Of a stretch of 64,000 nucleotides of DNA, positions 34,975 to 47,311 are shown piece by piece. Source of the DNA: Marsupella aquatica (Eukaryota; Marchantiophyta); contig OZ316892.1 of NCBI GenBank assembly GCA_973895155.1, positions 30,814,001 through 30,878,000 on the forward strand. The letters are read 5' to 3'. Below the pieces are notes generated by a model, which saw only the letters and a list, made by a program, of their open reading frames with translations, was not told the DNA's origin and did not search any database. Positions within the stretch are counted from its first letter, which is position 1. Each line of letters opens with the position of its first letter. A program made the position numbers and the translations under genes.

Positions 34975-37900
34975 TGTGATGCCTAGCCAGGAATCACTCG
35001 GCCAGTTAAGTGGGTAAAGCAGGAATGCACCCTAGAAACACCTTAGTATAGGGACAAAACAAGGAAAATATAAACAATTAGGGGCGACTATGGAACCTGG
35101 GCCGAGGCCGGAGGTAAGGATGCTGGGGGTGAAAACTCGATTAGGGTTAGGGCGCGCTAAGCGTCGGCGGCTAGGAAGGATCAACGGGAGGAAGGACCGG
35201 AAGAGGAGAGGGGTAAGGGCAGATGCGAGGAGTTGTGGCTCATTTGCAAGCACGAACTGGGCAGACAACTACGGGCGGCCAACTACTGTCAGCTGCTTCA
35301 GCAAGCACTCAGGGGGGGAGCAGATACCAACTATCAACTCGATAAGGGTATGAGCAACGTCAATCAAGCGGCACATTTTTGGGGATGCCTGTTCGAACGG
35401 GCAACTGAGTACATCAAGACTTACGAGGACGAAGAATCAGAAAGGGCAGCTCGAGAACGACAGGAGCTCGCTCGATTGTGGGAGCTGCAGAAAGCGGCTT
35501 TCTTAGGAGGTGAACTCATCAAGGCCGAGTTCTTGTGGACTCCTACTTCCAATCAGCTCGACGATCTTCTATTTTGCAAAAACAGAGTCGTCGGCATCCG
35601 CGAAGCCATCAAACGCTGCAACGACATACACTGGGAGTTGAAGGGTAGCACGGAGGGGTGGACAAAGGCAACCGTGCTCGGAGAGACGTCCACGGCAGCC
35701 AAGATGAAGAGGAAGGGAATTAACAATGACGAGGCCACCCTGGCAAAAAGAACAAGGTCGGCGGCACCAAAGAAACCAGCCGAACAGCAGAGCAGGAGGC
35801 AGAGCGAAGCCGAGGAGGAGGAGGTCGACCCCATCAACGCCATTCCAACAAAAGATGACACCTAGAAAGGCTGGGCGGCGATCCTCCCCGAGGAGGTCCA
35901 ATTACACTTTGCAAGAGAGGAGGATGCATGCTTTACGGCTATGCAGACTCGGAAATATCAGGGCTTCATGGCCGAATCCGGCTTGGAAGCCTTTGTAAGG
36001 TTACCGTGGCTGAAGCCGGAGGTGCCGAATTCAGACTTACTTGAATTCGTGGGATCATGGGAGTTCGAGACCAATTCCACAAGGGTGTATGGGAAGGAAT
36101 TCTATCTCACTCCCCAGGTCGAAGTATTTGGCTTGCCAATGGGCAATAGACCAAGGTAGATACCAGGAAAACCTTTGCCCCGGTACTTCCCCTACAGGCA
36201 AGGGCACCAGTTCCGGAACAGAGGCAGGCAACGGAGAAACCCAAACCGCCCGACAGTCCTACAATCGACCAGGTGTTTAGGCCAAGGACGGAGGACTTGC
36301 CGATGCAGCAACCAGGCATGCAGAGTCTGCTGAAACTGCTAGAGAAAGAAAAGAGATCGGCATCGGCAAAGACAACGGCAGCGGCAACAATGCACGACAC
36401 TATTCCAGAGGTAGGCCTAAACCGGCTTACAAGGGAGAACTCCTTTATTGGAGTCAAGGAGAGACGGAGGCCGGAACACAAGCCGGGAGTCCGGATGTAT
36501 GTAGGAGCCTCTAGTCCCGAAGCCGAGGAAAAGCAGGCCGTAACTCCCGGCCACGACAAGGAGAACAGGAGATCAACACGGAGGCCGGAGGAGGAACCAA
36601 GACCGGCAGGAGGTGAAGCCGTGTTCACGCCAAAACCAGGAGACAAGCGGGAGAAGCTGGTAGTCCAAGCCGAGGAGGAGGCGGTGGAGGACTACAGCAA
36701 TGATAACTCCGGCTATGGGTCGGATCATCATGTTCCAAGAGTAAGGACCTGTGGTCGCTTCATCCCCACGCTCCCAAGAGTAGTCCGAGGAGACCCGAGC
36801 CAGCAGAGCAACCCCGAGTCTCCCCCGCCAGATGTCGCTCCCCCAAGCTTTGATGGCATAAAACAGACGGCGCAGGAATTTCAGGAGCGAATCAGGGAGG
36901 AAGAGGAGGCAGCCCTGGCTAGAGAGAAGGATTTACCGGGAGGGGAATGGCCAGAGAACATCAGGCGGCTTGCAGAAAAATGAGGCAGTCCGCCAGCCAC
37001 AATAGAAGAGATCCGCAAGGCGGCTTGGGAACAAAGGCCGCGGTGGATGATGCCGATCACTTCTACTTACTCCACCTACGCTAAGAATAGAGCCATGGAG
37101 TATGGTGAGATGTGTGGGGAACTTGCGCTCGGCATCTTTGGGGAGGAGTTGGAGGTAGGACCCTTTTTCCATAGGGAGCAGTTGGAGAAGCACCAATTAG
37201 ATGAAGCGGTGGCTTTAGAGAGAAGCAAGAAGGACGAGGTCATCCGTCGGGTTAGGGAAAGGGAAGCTGAAATCAAGGACCTGAGGGCGGCCAAGAAAGC
37301 CCAAGATGAACTGCGGATTAAGCGGCGTGAGCTGAACATCATGCAGGGGCAGTTGGACACAGCGCAGGCTGATAGTCAGATTATCAAGGATAAACTGACT
37401 CAGACCCAGGGAGAATTGGCCGATGCGATCAAAGAGAGGGAGAAGTGGAAGCGAGAGCTGAGGAATGCAGAGGAGGCCCACATAACAGCCAACAACCGGG
37501 CCATGGCGGAGACCCAAAGAAAGGAATGGGCGTTGAAGGGGGAGCTCAAGAAAAGCCACGGAGCCCTGGAGCAGAAGGAGGCCGAGTTAGGGAAATCCTA
37601 TCAAGGGATTATTGCGCTACAGCAGGAGCTTGCGTCCCTGACGGCCAGCTTCAAGGCCGACCTAAGGGAGAAGGACGATATGCTCGACCAGACTTATGCC
37701 AAGATGAATAAAATGGAGTCTGAGATCGTGACAGAGCTCGACAAAGAGCTAAGAGCAACCCAGGAGGAGAGGGCTACCTTGAAGAAGGAATTGGAGGAAG
37801 CCCACAGGGAGCAGGAGGAAGCCCAGAAAGAGCTAGAGGAGGCGCGCAAGGACTTGGACGAAGTGCAGGAGGAGTTGGAGGAAAGCACGCGGAAGCTGGA

Positions 37901-39330
37901 GAACTTACAACGGTGAGCCGACAACCAAACGGAGCGGCTGAAGAGACAAGCCGCAGTATTTAAGTGCTTGTCTTCATCAGGCCCAACTCCAATTGGGGCA
38001 ACCAAGTTACCCGGAGTGGTACTGGCTGAAGAACAAGCCGCGCCACCTGCACCAGTGCCGGAAGTAAGTGGGAAGGGGAAGGGACCAGCTGCCGAGCCAG
38101 AAACAAAGAGTAAGCGGAAACCTTCAGGGTCAAGGAGTAATACGACTCCACAGGCCGAGGTGACCGAGGAGGTAGACCCGGCAACGACCCCAGACAGGAT
38201 CACGGCAGAGGATCCAACTACCCTAGAGGAAGGGGAGGCCAAAGCCGTGGGGGATGCCGAGGCCGGTGTCAAGGCCGAAGCCGAAGGTGGACCCAGTCAG
38301 GCCGATGGAGAGTTGACTCGGTCAAGGGCAGGTAATCTGTCAGTAGACGGGCCAACGGCAGTGGCTGAGGAGGAAGCGTTGGGGGCGTCCACTGAGGGAC
38401 CGACACCGCTGCCATGACGGTGGTGGAGGGCCGCTCCTTTCAAGGAGGGCGGACGTGGAGGGAGGAGGCATGAGTGGGCAGGGCGGGCTCAGATCTCTAA
38501 GTTTAGGATTAGGATCAGGACCAGGAAGCGGCCCTGACACTTAGCTTAGTGGGATTGCGGTTCCACTGTAAGAGCAACACTTGTACTCCTGCCTCGCTGT
38601 ACATAGGTAGATTCAGTTAGGTAGATTCAGTTAGGTAGATTTTGCTTACGTTGCAAAGAATTAGGGGGATCCACTACCAGGATAAGTACCTGGGCTGCGG
38701 GGAGCTCAGGGCCTCTTTTTTAGCAAGTTTTTAGTTTGCACCAGCCGGGCTGGGATCAAGTAGTAAGAGACGCTCTCGGTTAGTCATACAGTGACCTTGT
38801 GTATATTCATGTTTCCTCATGCCTAAGAGCTGAATAGAGTTGGCCTCACGGCTTAGTTCGCAGAGCTTGTGTATGAGATGTACTGTTTGTATGGCAAGTG
38901 CATGGTATGACTCAGTCAGAAGGAGTCATTTTACTATTTGTGTGTCGCATTAACTTGTGTGAAGAGTGCCCACATCAACTAATAGGAGAAGGAAAGTAAG
39001 CAAGGGAGTGAGAGTTGGATGTGTCGAGCTGAGAGAGATCTTAGCGGCTTAACCAAGCCTATTGGGGATCATTCCGGCGGCGGAATCCAAATATACCTAA
39101 CTAGAAGGAGAGGAAGACAAGGGGAGGCCTAGAGTAGGCAGGCTACATATCTCATGACCCGATGAAGGATCTGTCCAGTATATGTGTGTAAAATGTTAAT
39201 AGTAGTAGTAGGAGGTTAGCAGCGTCCCATGCCGCTAAGCCGCAAAAACGGCCTCGCCAAGCGTGAAACCTGCGGGAATCGGCTTGTGTTGGGGGTTTCT
39301 TGGGTTTAGGGAGCCATGGGACGCACCACA
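34975..39330 (+). mobile_element. Solo LTR, copy E (4,356 bp)
   Basis: Starts TGTGATGCCTAGCCAGG and ends GACGCACCACA, flanked by the perfect duplication ATACG (34970-34974 and 39331-39335). Same family as copies A, B/D, C and F/G. It is shorter than C because of an internal deletion near 36150. Confidence 0.92.
35090..38417 (+). pseudogene. LTR-internal ORF, copy E
   Basis: Same motif order as copy C, starting MEPGPRPEVRMLG at 35090. A frameshift occurs near 35222, a TAG at 35863, and a deletion around 36150-36180 removes the NGFFRNTCTNPHIGEMIDF to CRYAR block. Stops at 36981 (after RRLAEK) and 37915 (ENLQR*ADNQ, CGG/CGA to TGA) break the coiled-coil half. The tail ends ASTEGPTPLP. The coiled coil (37047-37916) is otherwise well preserved. 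Confidence 0.75.
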
Positions 39331-39335
39331 ATACG

Positions 39336-39812
39336 CCCGGCCCCGCGGTTCCCTTCACTGTGGTGTTCCATAATCTTTCTAATCCCAAAACAAGGCACAC
39401 TCCAACTAATAGATTTGTACTAACAAAAAGCAGAGGAAAGGTGATACCTCGTACCAACACCCCGCCCAGGGTCAGCAACGCCGCTGTTGATCAGCCAACA
39501 CTAACATACCAAGTGTAAAGCACAGCAGTGGGCCCTAACCTCCCAGACGATCCTTACTTTCAGATCCACCAACTGCCATTTGCTTGCTGCCAGCCGCACC
39601 GAGCCCACCACCGGTTGAATGAAGTGCCAGAATATATAACTTCTCAGTATTTAACACCGTGATAGAAGCGCCAAGATTAGATAGGACCAAACCTCCCACA
39701 ACTTTGTAGATTCCAGCGCAGACCTCCACCACCCTAGAGCAGTCAACTCCAAGTAAGCCCCGCGGCTAAAAGAGAACTTTCACCACCCAACAACCAACCT
39801 TTTCCTCCACCT
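39336..39812. other. No assignable gene
   Basis: Sequence between solo LTR E and the divergent fragment at 39813. Short frames only. The first part is the other half of the site occupied by E. Confidence 0.3.
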
Positions 39813-40380
39813 TCAATAATCTTGCTGATCCTGCTTATGTCGTGCTTCTTCAATCAGATCAACACTAATCAACCGATCAAGCTCCGGGCCTCGGGTTGGG
39901 CTTGCCTCTCCTGAGCCGAGAATACCCATCTGGACAGGGTAAGTTTGGGCTTGTTGCACCGAGGGAAGGGTTCGGCGATCAAAACGGGCGTACCACTCTA
40001 TAATAATCTCAATGTGGCTTGCCAGGTACGCCTTTCCCCCGAGGTACAAGGTCTTCCTTCGTTGTTCCATCTCCTCGTGGAACTTCTTGACGAAGAAAGA
40101 AGTCCACTTCCTAGGCCGGTAGTTCTCGACCTGATCGAATCACCTAGGCAGTGGATATCTCTCCCCGTGGCTCCATCATGTGGAGCGTGTACCGCTGAAA
40201 CTCAAGCCGCTCTGCCACCTCTGGGATCATACAAGTACGCATTAGGAAGCTGTTGTCCACGGACCCCTTGGGGGAATGGTATTTGGCTCCCTTGCCCCCT
40301 GTCGCTTGCAACTCCACCCGATCCTTCCCTTTGGATAAGCCAAAGATGAGTTGTAACCGTGCCTTGTTCAAGGACATCAC
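39813..40380 (-). pseudogene. Divergent member of the LTR-ORF protein family
   Basis: Two minus-strand blocks. The first (40144-40380) has KARLQLIFGLSKGKDRVEL, VDNSFLMRTCMIPEVAERL and EFQRYTLHMM. The second, after a frame change near 40140, has DQVENYRPRKWTSFFVKKF and GGKAYLASHIEIIIEWYARF. Aligned by eye, these match the middle of the copy C protein: VFGLPIGNKT, NGFFRNTCTNPHIGEMIDFL, RVTMH and RLGYHMPLLCRYAR. It is therefore another branch of the same protein type, outside the five LTR copies. It is decayed and its element ends are unknown. Confidence 0.5.
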
Positions 40381-42351
40381 TCATCCATGCACACGGGTTA
40401 ACTAACGGGCCTTGTGTGGTGCGTCCCATGGCTCTCCAAACCCAAGAAACCCCCCCCGCACAAGCCGATTCCCGCAGGTTTCATGCTTGGCGAGGCCGTT
40501 TCCGCGGCTTAGCGGCATGGGACGCTGCTAACCTCCTTCTACTACTACTATTAACATTTTACACACATATACTGGACAGATCCTTCATCGGGTCATGAGA
40601 TACGCAGTCGGCCTAATCTAGGCCTTCTCTTGTCTTTCCCTCCTGTTGGTTAGGTATATTTGGATTCCGCCGCCGGAATGATCCCCAATTGGTTTGGTTA
40701 AGCCGCTAAGACCTCTCTCAGCTCGACACATCCAACTCTCACTCCCTTGCTTACTTCCCTTCTACTTGTTGATGTGGGCACTCTTCACACAAGTTAATGC
40801 GACACACAAATAGCAAAATGACTCCTTTTGACTGAGTTATACCATGCACTTGCAATACAAACAGTACATCTCATACACAAGCTCTACGAACTAAGCCGTG
40901 AGGCCAACTCTATTCAGTTCTTAGGTATGAGGAAACATGAATATACACAAGGGTCACTGTATAACTAACCGAGAGCTTCTCTTACTACTTGATCCCAGCC
41001 CTGCTGGTGCAACTAAAAACTTGCTAAAGAAGAGGCCCTGAACTCCCCGCAGCCCAAGTACTTATCCTGGTTGTGGATCCGCCTGATTCCTTGCAGCGTA
41101 AGCCTAATCTACCTACTGTAATCTACCTAACTGTAATCTACCTATGTACAGCGAGGCAGGAGCACAAGTGTCGTCCTCACCCGTGAATCCAAAATCCCAC
41201 TAATCTAAGTGTCAGGGCCGTCTCCTGGTCCTGATCCTAAGTCTAAACTTGGAGATCAGCACCCGCCCTGCCCACTCACGCCTCCTACCTCCACATCCGC
41301 CCTCCCTAAAAGGGACGGCGCCCTTACACCGTCACGACATCGGTGGCTGGTCCTCAATGGACGCCTCCAATGCTTCCTCCGCAGCCACTGCCGTTGGTCC
41401 ATCCTCTGACAAATTACCTGCCCCTGACCAAGTCAACTCTTCATTGGCCTGACTGGGTCCACCCTCGGCTTTGGCCTCAGCATCGGTCATGGCCTCTGAT
41501 ACGGCTATAGCCTCCCCGACATATTCTAGTGAAGGATCCGGTACCTCGGCAGCATTACTGGTTCTCCCGGCCTTGGCCTTGCCATCTCCACTTCCTAGGA
41601 CTGGTGGATCCACCGCCGTGCCGATGCCGGAGGTTGGTGCCGGGTTTATCTTCTCGATCACAATGGCTTGAGAAGCCGTATAACTCCCAGACCTAGAAGG
41701 TTTCCGCTTCTTCTTCTTCCCTATTTCGACAGCCGGTTCCTTCCCCTTGCCACTTACCTCCGGCACCGGGGTGAGTGTTTCGGCTTGTCCTTCGGCCAAT
41801 ACTACCCCTGGTAACTGGGTTCCTCCAATTGGAGTTGGACCTGATGAAGCCAAGCATTTAAATACTACGGCTTGTGTCTTCAACCGCTCCGTTTGGTTGT
41901 CGGCCCGCCGCTGTAGGTTCTCCATCTTCCTCGTGATTTCCTCCAACTCCTCCTGGGTCTCGTCCAGGTCCTTGCGCGCCTCCTTCAACTCCTTATTGGC
42001 TTCCTCCAATTCTTTCTTTAAGGTAGCCCTCTCCTCCTGGGTTGCTCTTAGCTCCTTGTCGAGCTCTGCTACGACTACAGACTCCATCTTATTCATCTTG
42101 GCATAAGTCTGGTCGAGCTGGTCGTCCTTTTCACGCAGGTCGGCCTTGAAGCTGGCCATTAGGGATGCAAGCTCCTGCTGCAGCGCAATAATCCCTTGAT
42201 AGGATTTCCCTAACTCTGCTTCCTTCTGCTCAAGGGCTTCGCGGATATCTTCGAGCTCTCCTTTCAACGCCCTCTCCCTTCTCTGGTTCTCTGCCATGGC
42301 CCGATTGTTGGTTGCTAAGTGGGCCTCCTCTGCATCCCTTAGCTCCCGCTT

Positions 42352-42395
42352 CCATTTCTCTGGGTATAACCACCGTGCTAGCAAATAGTAAATAG
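42352..42395 (+). repeat. MULE left target duplication and terminal inverted repeat
   Basis: Target duplication CCATTTCTC at 42352-42360, then GGGTATAACCACCGTG and AGCAAATAGTAAATAG. The right end, inverted, reads GGGGATCTCTCCGTG and AGCAAACAGTAAACAG. Both share GGG, CCGTG and AGCAAAyAGTAAAyAG with one indel over about 34 bp. Confidence 0.85.
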
Positions 42396-42400
42396 ATATT

Positions 42401-42553
42401 CTCATACGAGCCAATTTTGCCTCGTACAAGCAAAATTTTGTCTCGTACGAGTAAACAAGTTCCTCGTATGAGCATATCTATTTACTCGTACGAGTTTTTG
42501 TTTTCTTGTATGAGTTTCTGTTTTCTTGTATGAGTATTTTTTTCTTGTATGCA
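42401..42553 (+). repeat. Subterminal CTCGTACGAG palindrome cluster of the MULE
   Basis: Eight units about 20 bp apart: CTCATACGAG, CTCGTACAAG, CTCGTACGAG (42442, 42485), CTCGTATGAG, CTTGTATGAG (twice) and CTTGTATGCA. The consensus CTCGTACGAG is a perfect 10-bp palindrome. Iterated subterminal motifs are usual transposase-binding sites in plant DNA transposons. The right end has one weak match (TGGTATGAGTTTTG, about 58662). Confidence 0.8.
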
Positions 42554-42721
42554 TTTTAGTTTCTTCTCTTCACAGTATGTAGCGTCCATATATGCAATAA
42601 TGGTGCGGAAAATATTATGGTGGGTCCCACCATTGTACAACATCAAAGGAAATTTCTTGATGATTTCACACAAGGACTCCAATATATTGCCACGAAATAT
42701 GAAGTCGAAACAAAGTCATAC

Positions 42722-42736
42722 TAGCGCCTGGCGCTA
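42722..42736 (+). repeat. MULE palindrome 1
   Basis: TAGCGCCTGGCGCTA, a perfect copy, between the SWIM-encoding exon and the left subterminal repeats. Confidence 0.9.
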
Positions 42737-42836
42737 GTATTGTATTATACAAAAAAACAACACTTTAAGAACTCACACTTCTGCCCGTTAGAAAAGACAA
42801 ACTACAATTGTAGTTGTTCAACGATAAAGCAACAGT

Positions 42837-45800
42837 CTACGTTCTCGTTCCCAACTGCCTATCAAGTATGTAACGGACTTCTCCCAACGTTAGAATTGGC
42901 TGGCTACATAATGTCGAATCGAGCACATCCAGTTTGAACACATTCTTGAACACCCAATACACATGTTTGCAAGGCATGTAAGGCTTCCGATAAGTATGCC
43001 GACGGTAGAAATCCTCGCAGGAGCAACATGGGAAACAACATATCTGAACCCAACAAGAGGCGACTGATCTCTCATGTTCATGGGTCCGGATACAAAACTG
43101 TTTCCCCGACGCATTCCCACTCGTGATCTCTCTCTCCAATGACGCTCATCACTTCTTTTTCAGAGGCTTCAATTCTCTTCAAATGGGTTTGGGTAAGATG
43201 CACTCTTTGCAAGCATTTATTCCCGTTCCTTGAAGCGCACCTCACAGATGGGTCAGTTAGGTTGATCCTCTCCGGGAAAAGATTGACATCAATCCGTAAC
43301 GCAAAAGGCAACGGTGCTTTGATTTCATCTCCACGGCCTTCGGAGAGAATAAGTCCTTGTTCTTTCAAAAATTGAATCTCTGCTCCAGAAAGATTGGTCC
43401 CTATGGCAATTGGGAGATGTGAAGGAACATTGGGAATGTTTGAGACTCCTCTCCTTGTTGTGCTTCGGTGACAGTGGTTGTTGGGGCAAAACCATATCTG
43501 ATCGTTATAAGGTTGCCCCCTGAACATTCTGCATCCTCTCACGGAAATTGCAACAACACCATCTGGATTTGGAAGGCCAACCTTCTTTACTCGATTTCGA
43601 CATTCATCACGACTACCTCCCCGTCCAAGTGTTCCGTTACACACTGGACCCGCACCCCGTTTTGAGGTCCGACGCAATTGCCAGGCACTGGGAGGTACTT
43701 CACTTTCCATTGGGGAAACTAAATGACAATATGCAGTCTCAACAGGTCTTGCAGGCGTCATTGGTGGGATAGAGGATCTTGTTGCTCAACGCGTAGGTGT
43801 GTCAATGACCACAACTTCCTCAGAAGCATCGCTTTCTGACAAATTATGGACCGCTGCATCAATTCCACCGGCTGAAGGCATAGAAGGCATTTTCTCAAAA
43901 TCAGTGGAATGCAGGTTTCTCCTTTTCAAACCTTTTGTATTTGGTGAAGTAACAAGGATGGTATCATGCCTATGCAAGTCTTCTGCCGAGACGTTCCCAG
44001 TTGCATGTCCTTTTTGTTTCACCGATCGAGTTACAACATCACCATTCAATGGAACGCTTCTTTCCAAATCAAACTCAACAGCGTTTGACAGGAGGAGATT
44101 GGTGGCTTCCTCAAAGAGACGCGGTGACCCTACCAGGTCCGCCGATCTGAAGGCAAGCTCAAAAATAGTTGGGCCAGTTCCTTTGCTCAATCCCCTTTTG
44201 TATGCAGTATAAGCAGCAATTTGAGCAACCGCTCTATTTTGGTCCGTTTTGCATCCTTCAAACAGACCAACCTTTTTTTTCTGTTGCCATGCTTTCATTC
44301 CAGCATGCCTAGATTCCGAATCAGTACAATTAGGAATCATCCCAGCCTCTTCGGCACTCTTGCTCTGAAACATTGCACGCAAGGGTTTAGTACATGCAAG
44401 AAATTGCACACAAAAGTGGCAACACAATGGAAATAACAGTAGCGCCAGACGCTAATAAATTGATGATGATATTTCCATGTAAAGAACAGTTTAACACAGA
44501 ATAAAGGTAGTCCTTACATCACTCATAGTCCAAACGGATTATTAGCGCTCGGCGCTACTATTGCGGATAAGGAACTCTTCTATCTCACACATGCTTCACT
44601 AGCGCCGAGCGCTATTAATGGGAACATGCATCCTAGAGCAGTGTATAACTCACCAGTCTTATGAAGTTCCCCCATTGTCTCCATCGGACAACCCACCAAG
44701 ACAGCCACCCTTGCAGCATCCGAAGTTTGCCTGAGTGACAATTGCCAGACCTCCACCAGTCATCGATTTCCCTCGAGATTCGATATGCTTTCAAGAAAGT
44801 TGGCGCGTTCCGAAGACAATCCCACATCTCCTTGTGCTCTCCGTGCTTTCCATCTTTTACACCTTCTCGAGAATGACGATGAAAAGATTGGAAAAAATGA
44901 AAGGCATCTGATCTTTCTCGCTCTGGGTCGGGTACACCGTCAAAGAACATGTTTCAAACAACATTCCAACCAGCCTGAGCTTGTCCGCCATGAATCCCCA
45001 AATTGTAACATCCTGTAAACCATTTTCATCGACAACCTCTAACATCAAACGCCAGGCTCTCTCCAGAGATTTTGCATCTTCGGCCTTTAGCTCACAAGTG
45101 AATATGGTGCAAAGTGCCCGGTAATGATGATCATATACATGGGCACTGAAAGTAAGCCAATCTGCCGTGCTTCGATGCATCACATCAAAACTTACCCATG
45201 AACCCTCTAACGACCCACCAGGTTTCATTCTTTGGAGCAGGTCCAGACCACTCCCATCACCTTTTACGGTCATTTTAAAGATATGAGCACTCTCGTCCCG
45301 ACAGCCTTGACCAGGGAGCAAGAACCTATGAAGAAAAGGCAGTCGGATACACTTTTGCATCCTCACAAGAAATTCTAGTTCCCCTTTCCCCTTCTGATCT
45401 TGACGGACACTCCTTAACACGGATGCAAACTTCTGAAGAGATGCGACGACCATCAGGGACTCCCAGATTTCCTTCTCTTCTTCAAGAGAGATTTCTTCAA
45501 CAGAGGCCTCACAAAATGTATTCGTCACTGTCTCAGTCACAGAGTTTTTAATCCCTGCTGAGGATGCCATGGGGTTTGCGGTGAATCCCTTCTCCAGATG
45601 AGACCTTGCAACCTTTTTTGCCTCCCTCGAAAAGACCCATCGACTGGGATGATTGTGAAATCCCATATGAATAGCTAGTCGTGACATGTGGGCCAAAGAC
45701 TTAACGTCAACTTTCGCAGATGGATACATGTAGAACATTAGAGCAGGGCAGGCCTCAACGCACATCGGAGGTTTGGAGCAATGGTGACAAACAACTCCAC

Positions 45801-45963
45801 CTTTGGAGATCAATTCCCCAACTCGGAATGTGCCCAAAAGTTTTGGGGTTCTTGCCCACATCTCATTATTTCAAAACTTGTTGTCTTTCCACCACGGACA
45901 AGCATTATTTTGACACTGCAGCGATCCCGTACACTGGACTTTCCTGAAATCCCACATTTTCTT
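42837..45963 (-). pseudogene. MULE transposase (MURA-like), with intron
   Basis: From 45963 the minus strand reads VQCTGSLQCQNNACPWWKD, an in-frame TGA, then CHHCSKPPMCVEACP and GFHNHP, a GCM/WRKY/FLYWCH-like zinc DNA-binding domain as found in MULE proteins. The DDE-type core follows: GSWVSFDVMHRSTADWL with the presumed first Asp, and TIWGFMADKLRLVG with the second. A frameshift near 44955 leads to DAFHFFQSFHRH. Exon 1 ends at 44654 at a GTGAGT donor; the intron ends at the TTTCAG acceptor before 44364. The next exon (44364-43139) holds a 400-residue region with one TGA at about 43784. The SWIM finger is CCSCEDFYRR ... MPCKHVYWVF (42837-43139). No intact copy here. Confidence 0.8.
44440..44614 (+). 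repeat. MULE palindromes 2-4 in the transposase intron
   Basis: Three copies at 44440-44454 (TAGCGCCAGACGCTA), 44543-44557 (TAGCGCTCGGCGCTA) and 44600-44614 (TAGCGCCGAGCGCTA). All lie in the intron 44365-44653 of the transposase gene. Copies 3 and 4 are exact reverse complements. Confidence 0.9.
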
Positions 45964-47311
45964 TGGAAGAACATTTGAAGACGTTTCCAGATGAGACATT
46001 ATGGCACATCGAGGGTGAAGAATCATGGTATGTAGACATTGTTCAAATGCTAACTCAAGGAATGTTTCCCCCTAACCTCAACCCCGAGCAACGTGCTATT
46101 TTCTTGCATAAGGTTGGACCTTATACCTTGAAGCAAGGAATCCTCTATAAACTTTCCCCGGATCAGAAACTTAAGCGTTGCTTGGAAGAACGAGAAGTCA
46201 GGAAGGTTATTGCTGCCATGCACACGGAAGAAGCTGGAGGCCATTATGCAGTCAATGTTACAATAAAGAAAATATGGGATGCTAGATATTGGTGGCCCAC
46301 CATGCATTGAGATACACATCAATTTATCAAGTCATGTGATCCGTGCCAATGCATGGGTAAACCCACCTCTACTTCTCACTGGCCTTTAACTCCCATCTTA
46401 CCTTTAGCTCCTTTTGAAAAATGGGGAATTGATTTTATAGGGCCTATTCAACCTGCAGCTGCTCACACTCGTAATTGATACATCATCCTAGCTATGGATT
46501 ACACTACTAAATGGGTAGAAGCACGAGCCACCAAGCAAAATGATGCTGCCAGTGCTGCTAAATTCTTATTTGAAGACATCATTACACGGTTTGGGTGCCC
46601 ATTAGAACTAGTCAGTGACAGAGGCTTACATTTTCTAAATAATACGATCGCACATATCACTGACAAGTATCTCATTAAGCATAGAAAGACTACCCCCTAT
46701 AACCCCAAAGCAAATGGCTTAACTGAGAAGGCTAATGGATTAATGGAGAGAATTTTAATTAAGGTAGTTTCTGCACATAAGTCGGATTGGGATCAGAAAT
46801 TACACTCTGCTCTATGGGCCTACCGCACCGCAGAAAATATTACAACGCGTTTACTCCATTTTATTTAGTCTATGGCTTGGACAGTATAGTACCCATTGAA
46901 TTCGAGGTACCCACTGACCGAGTGGCCAATCCTCAACGACTCGATGTTGAACAAAGTCAAATATTAAGATTGGAAAGTTTGGACAAGCTCGAGGAAGATC
47001 GACACTTCTCCTTGGTTGAAACAGAGAAGCAACAGAGAATCAGGAGCCAAAGATTTGATAAAAAATTGAAGAAGGTGGAAATACAGGCAAATGATTATGT
47101 GTTATTATATGATAACCGGTACATGATATTTCCTGGGAAATTACACACAAGGTGGCTTGGACCTTATAAGGTGCGGCAAATTTTCCCTAATGGATCCTTA
47201 ATCTTGGAAGATTTACAAGGTGAGGAATTACCTACCCGAGTCAATGGGTCTCGAGTCAAGAAATATCATCTTCCTTATTCAGCCGGTTTGCAAGGGCGCG
47301 ACACCGTTTGA
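45964..47311 (+). pseudogene. Gypsy pol fragment: integrase
   Basis: A 5'-truncated gypsy polyprotein nested in the MULE. It begins near LKTFPDETLWHIEGEESWY and shows the integrase HHCC zinc region (HTEEAGGHYAVNVTIKKIW, then CDPCQ), the core with WGIDFIGPIQP, AMDYTTKWVEA, LVSDRGLHFL and NPKANGLTEKANG, and the C-terminal part with PFYLVYGLDSIVPIEFEVP, RWLGPYKVRQIFPNGSL and SRVKKYHLPY. Stops at about 46310 and 46479 and a frameshift near 46850 inactivate it. A polypurine tract GAGGAGGAGG follows, then the LTR. Confidence 0.88.
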
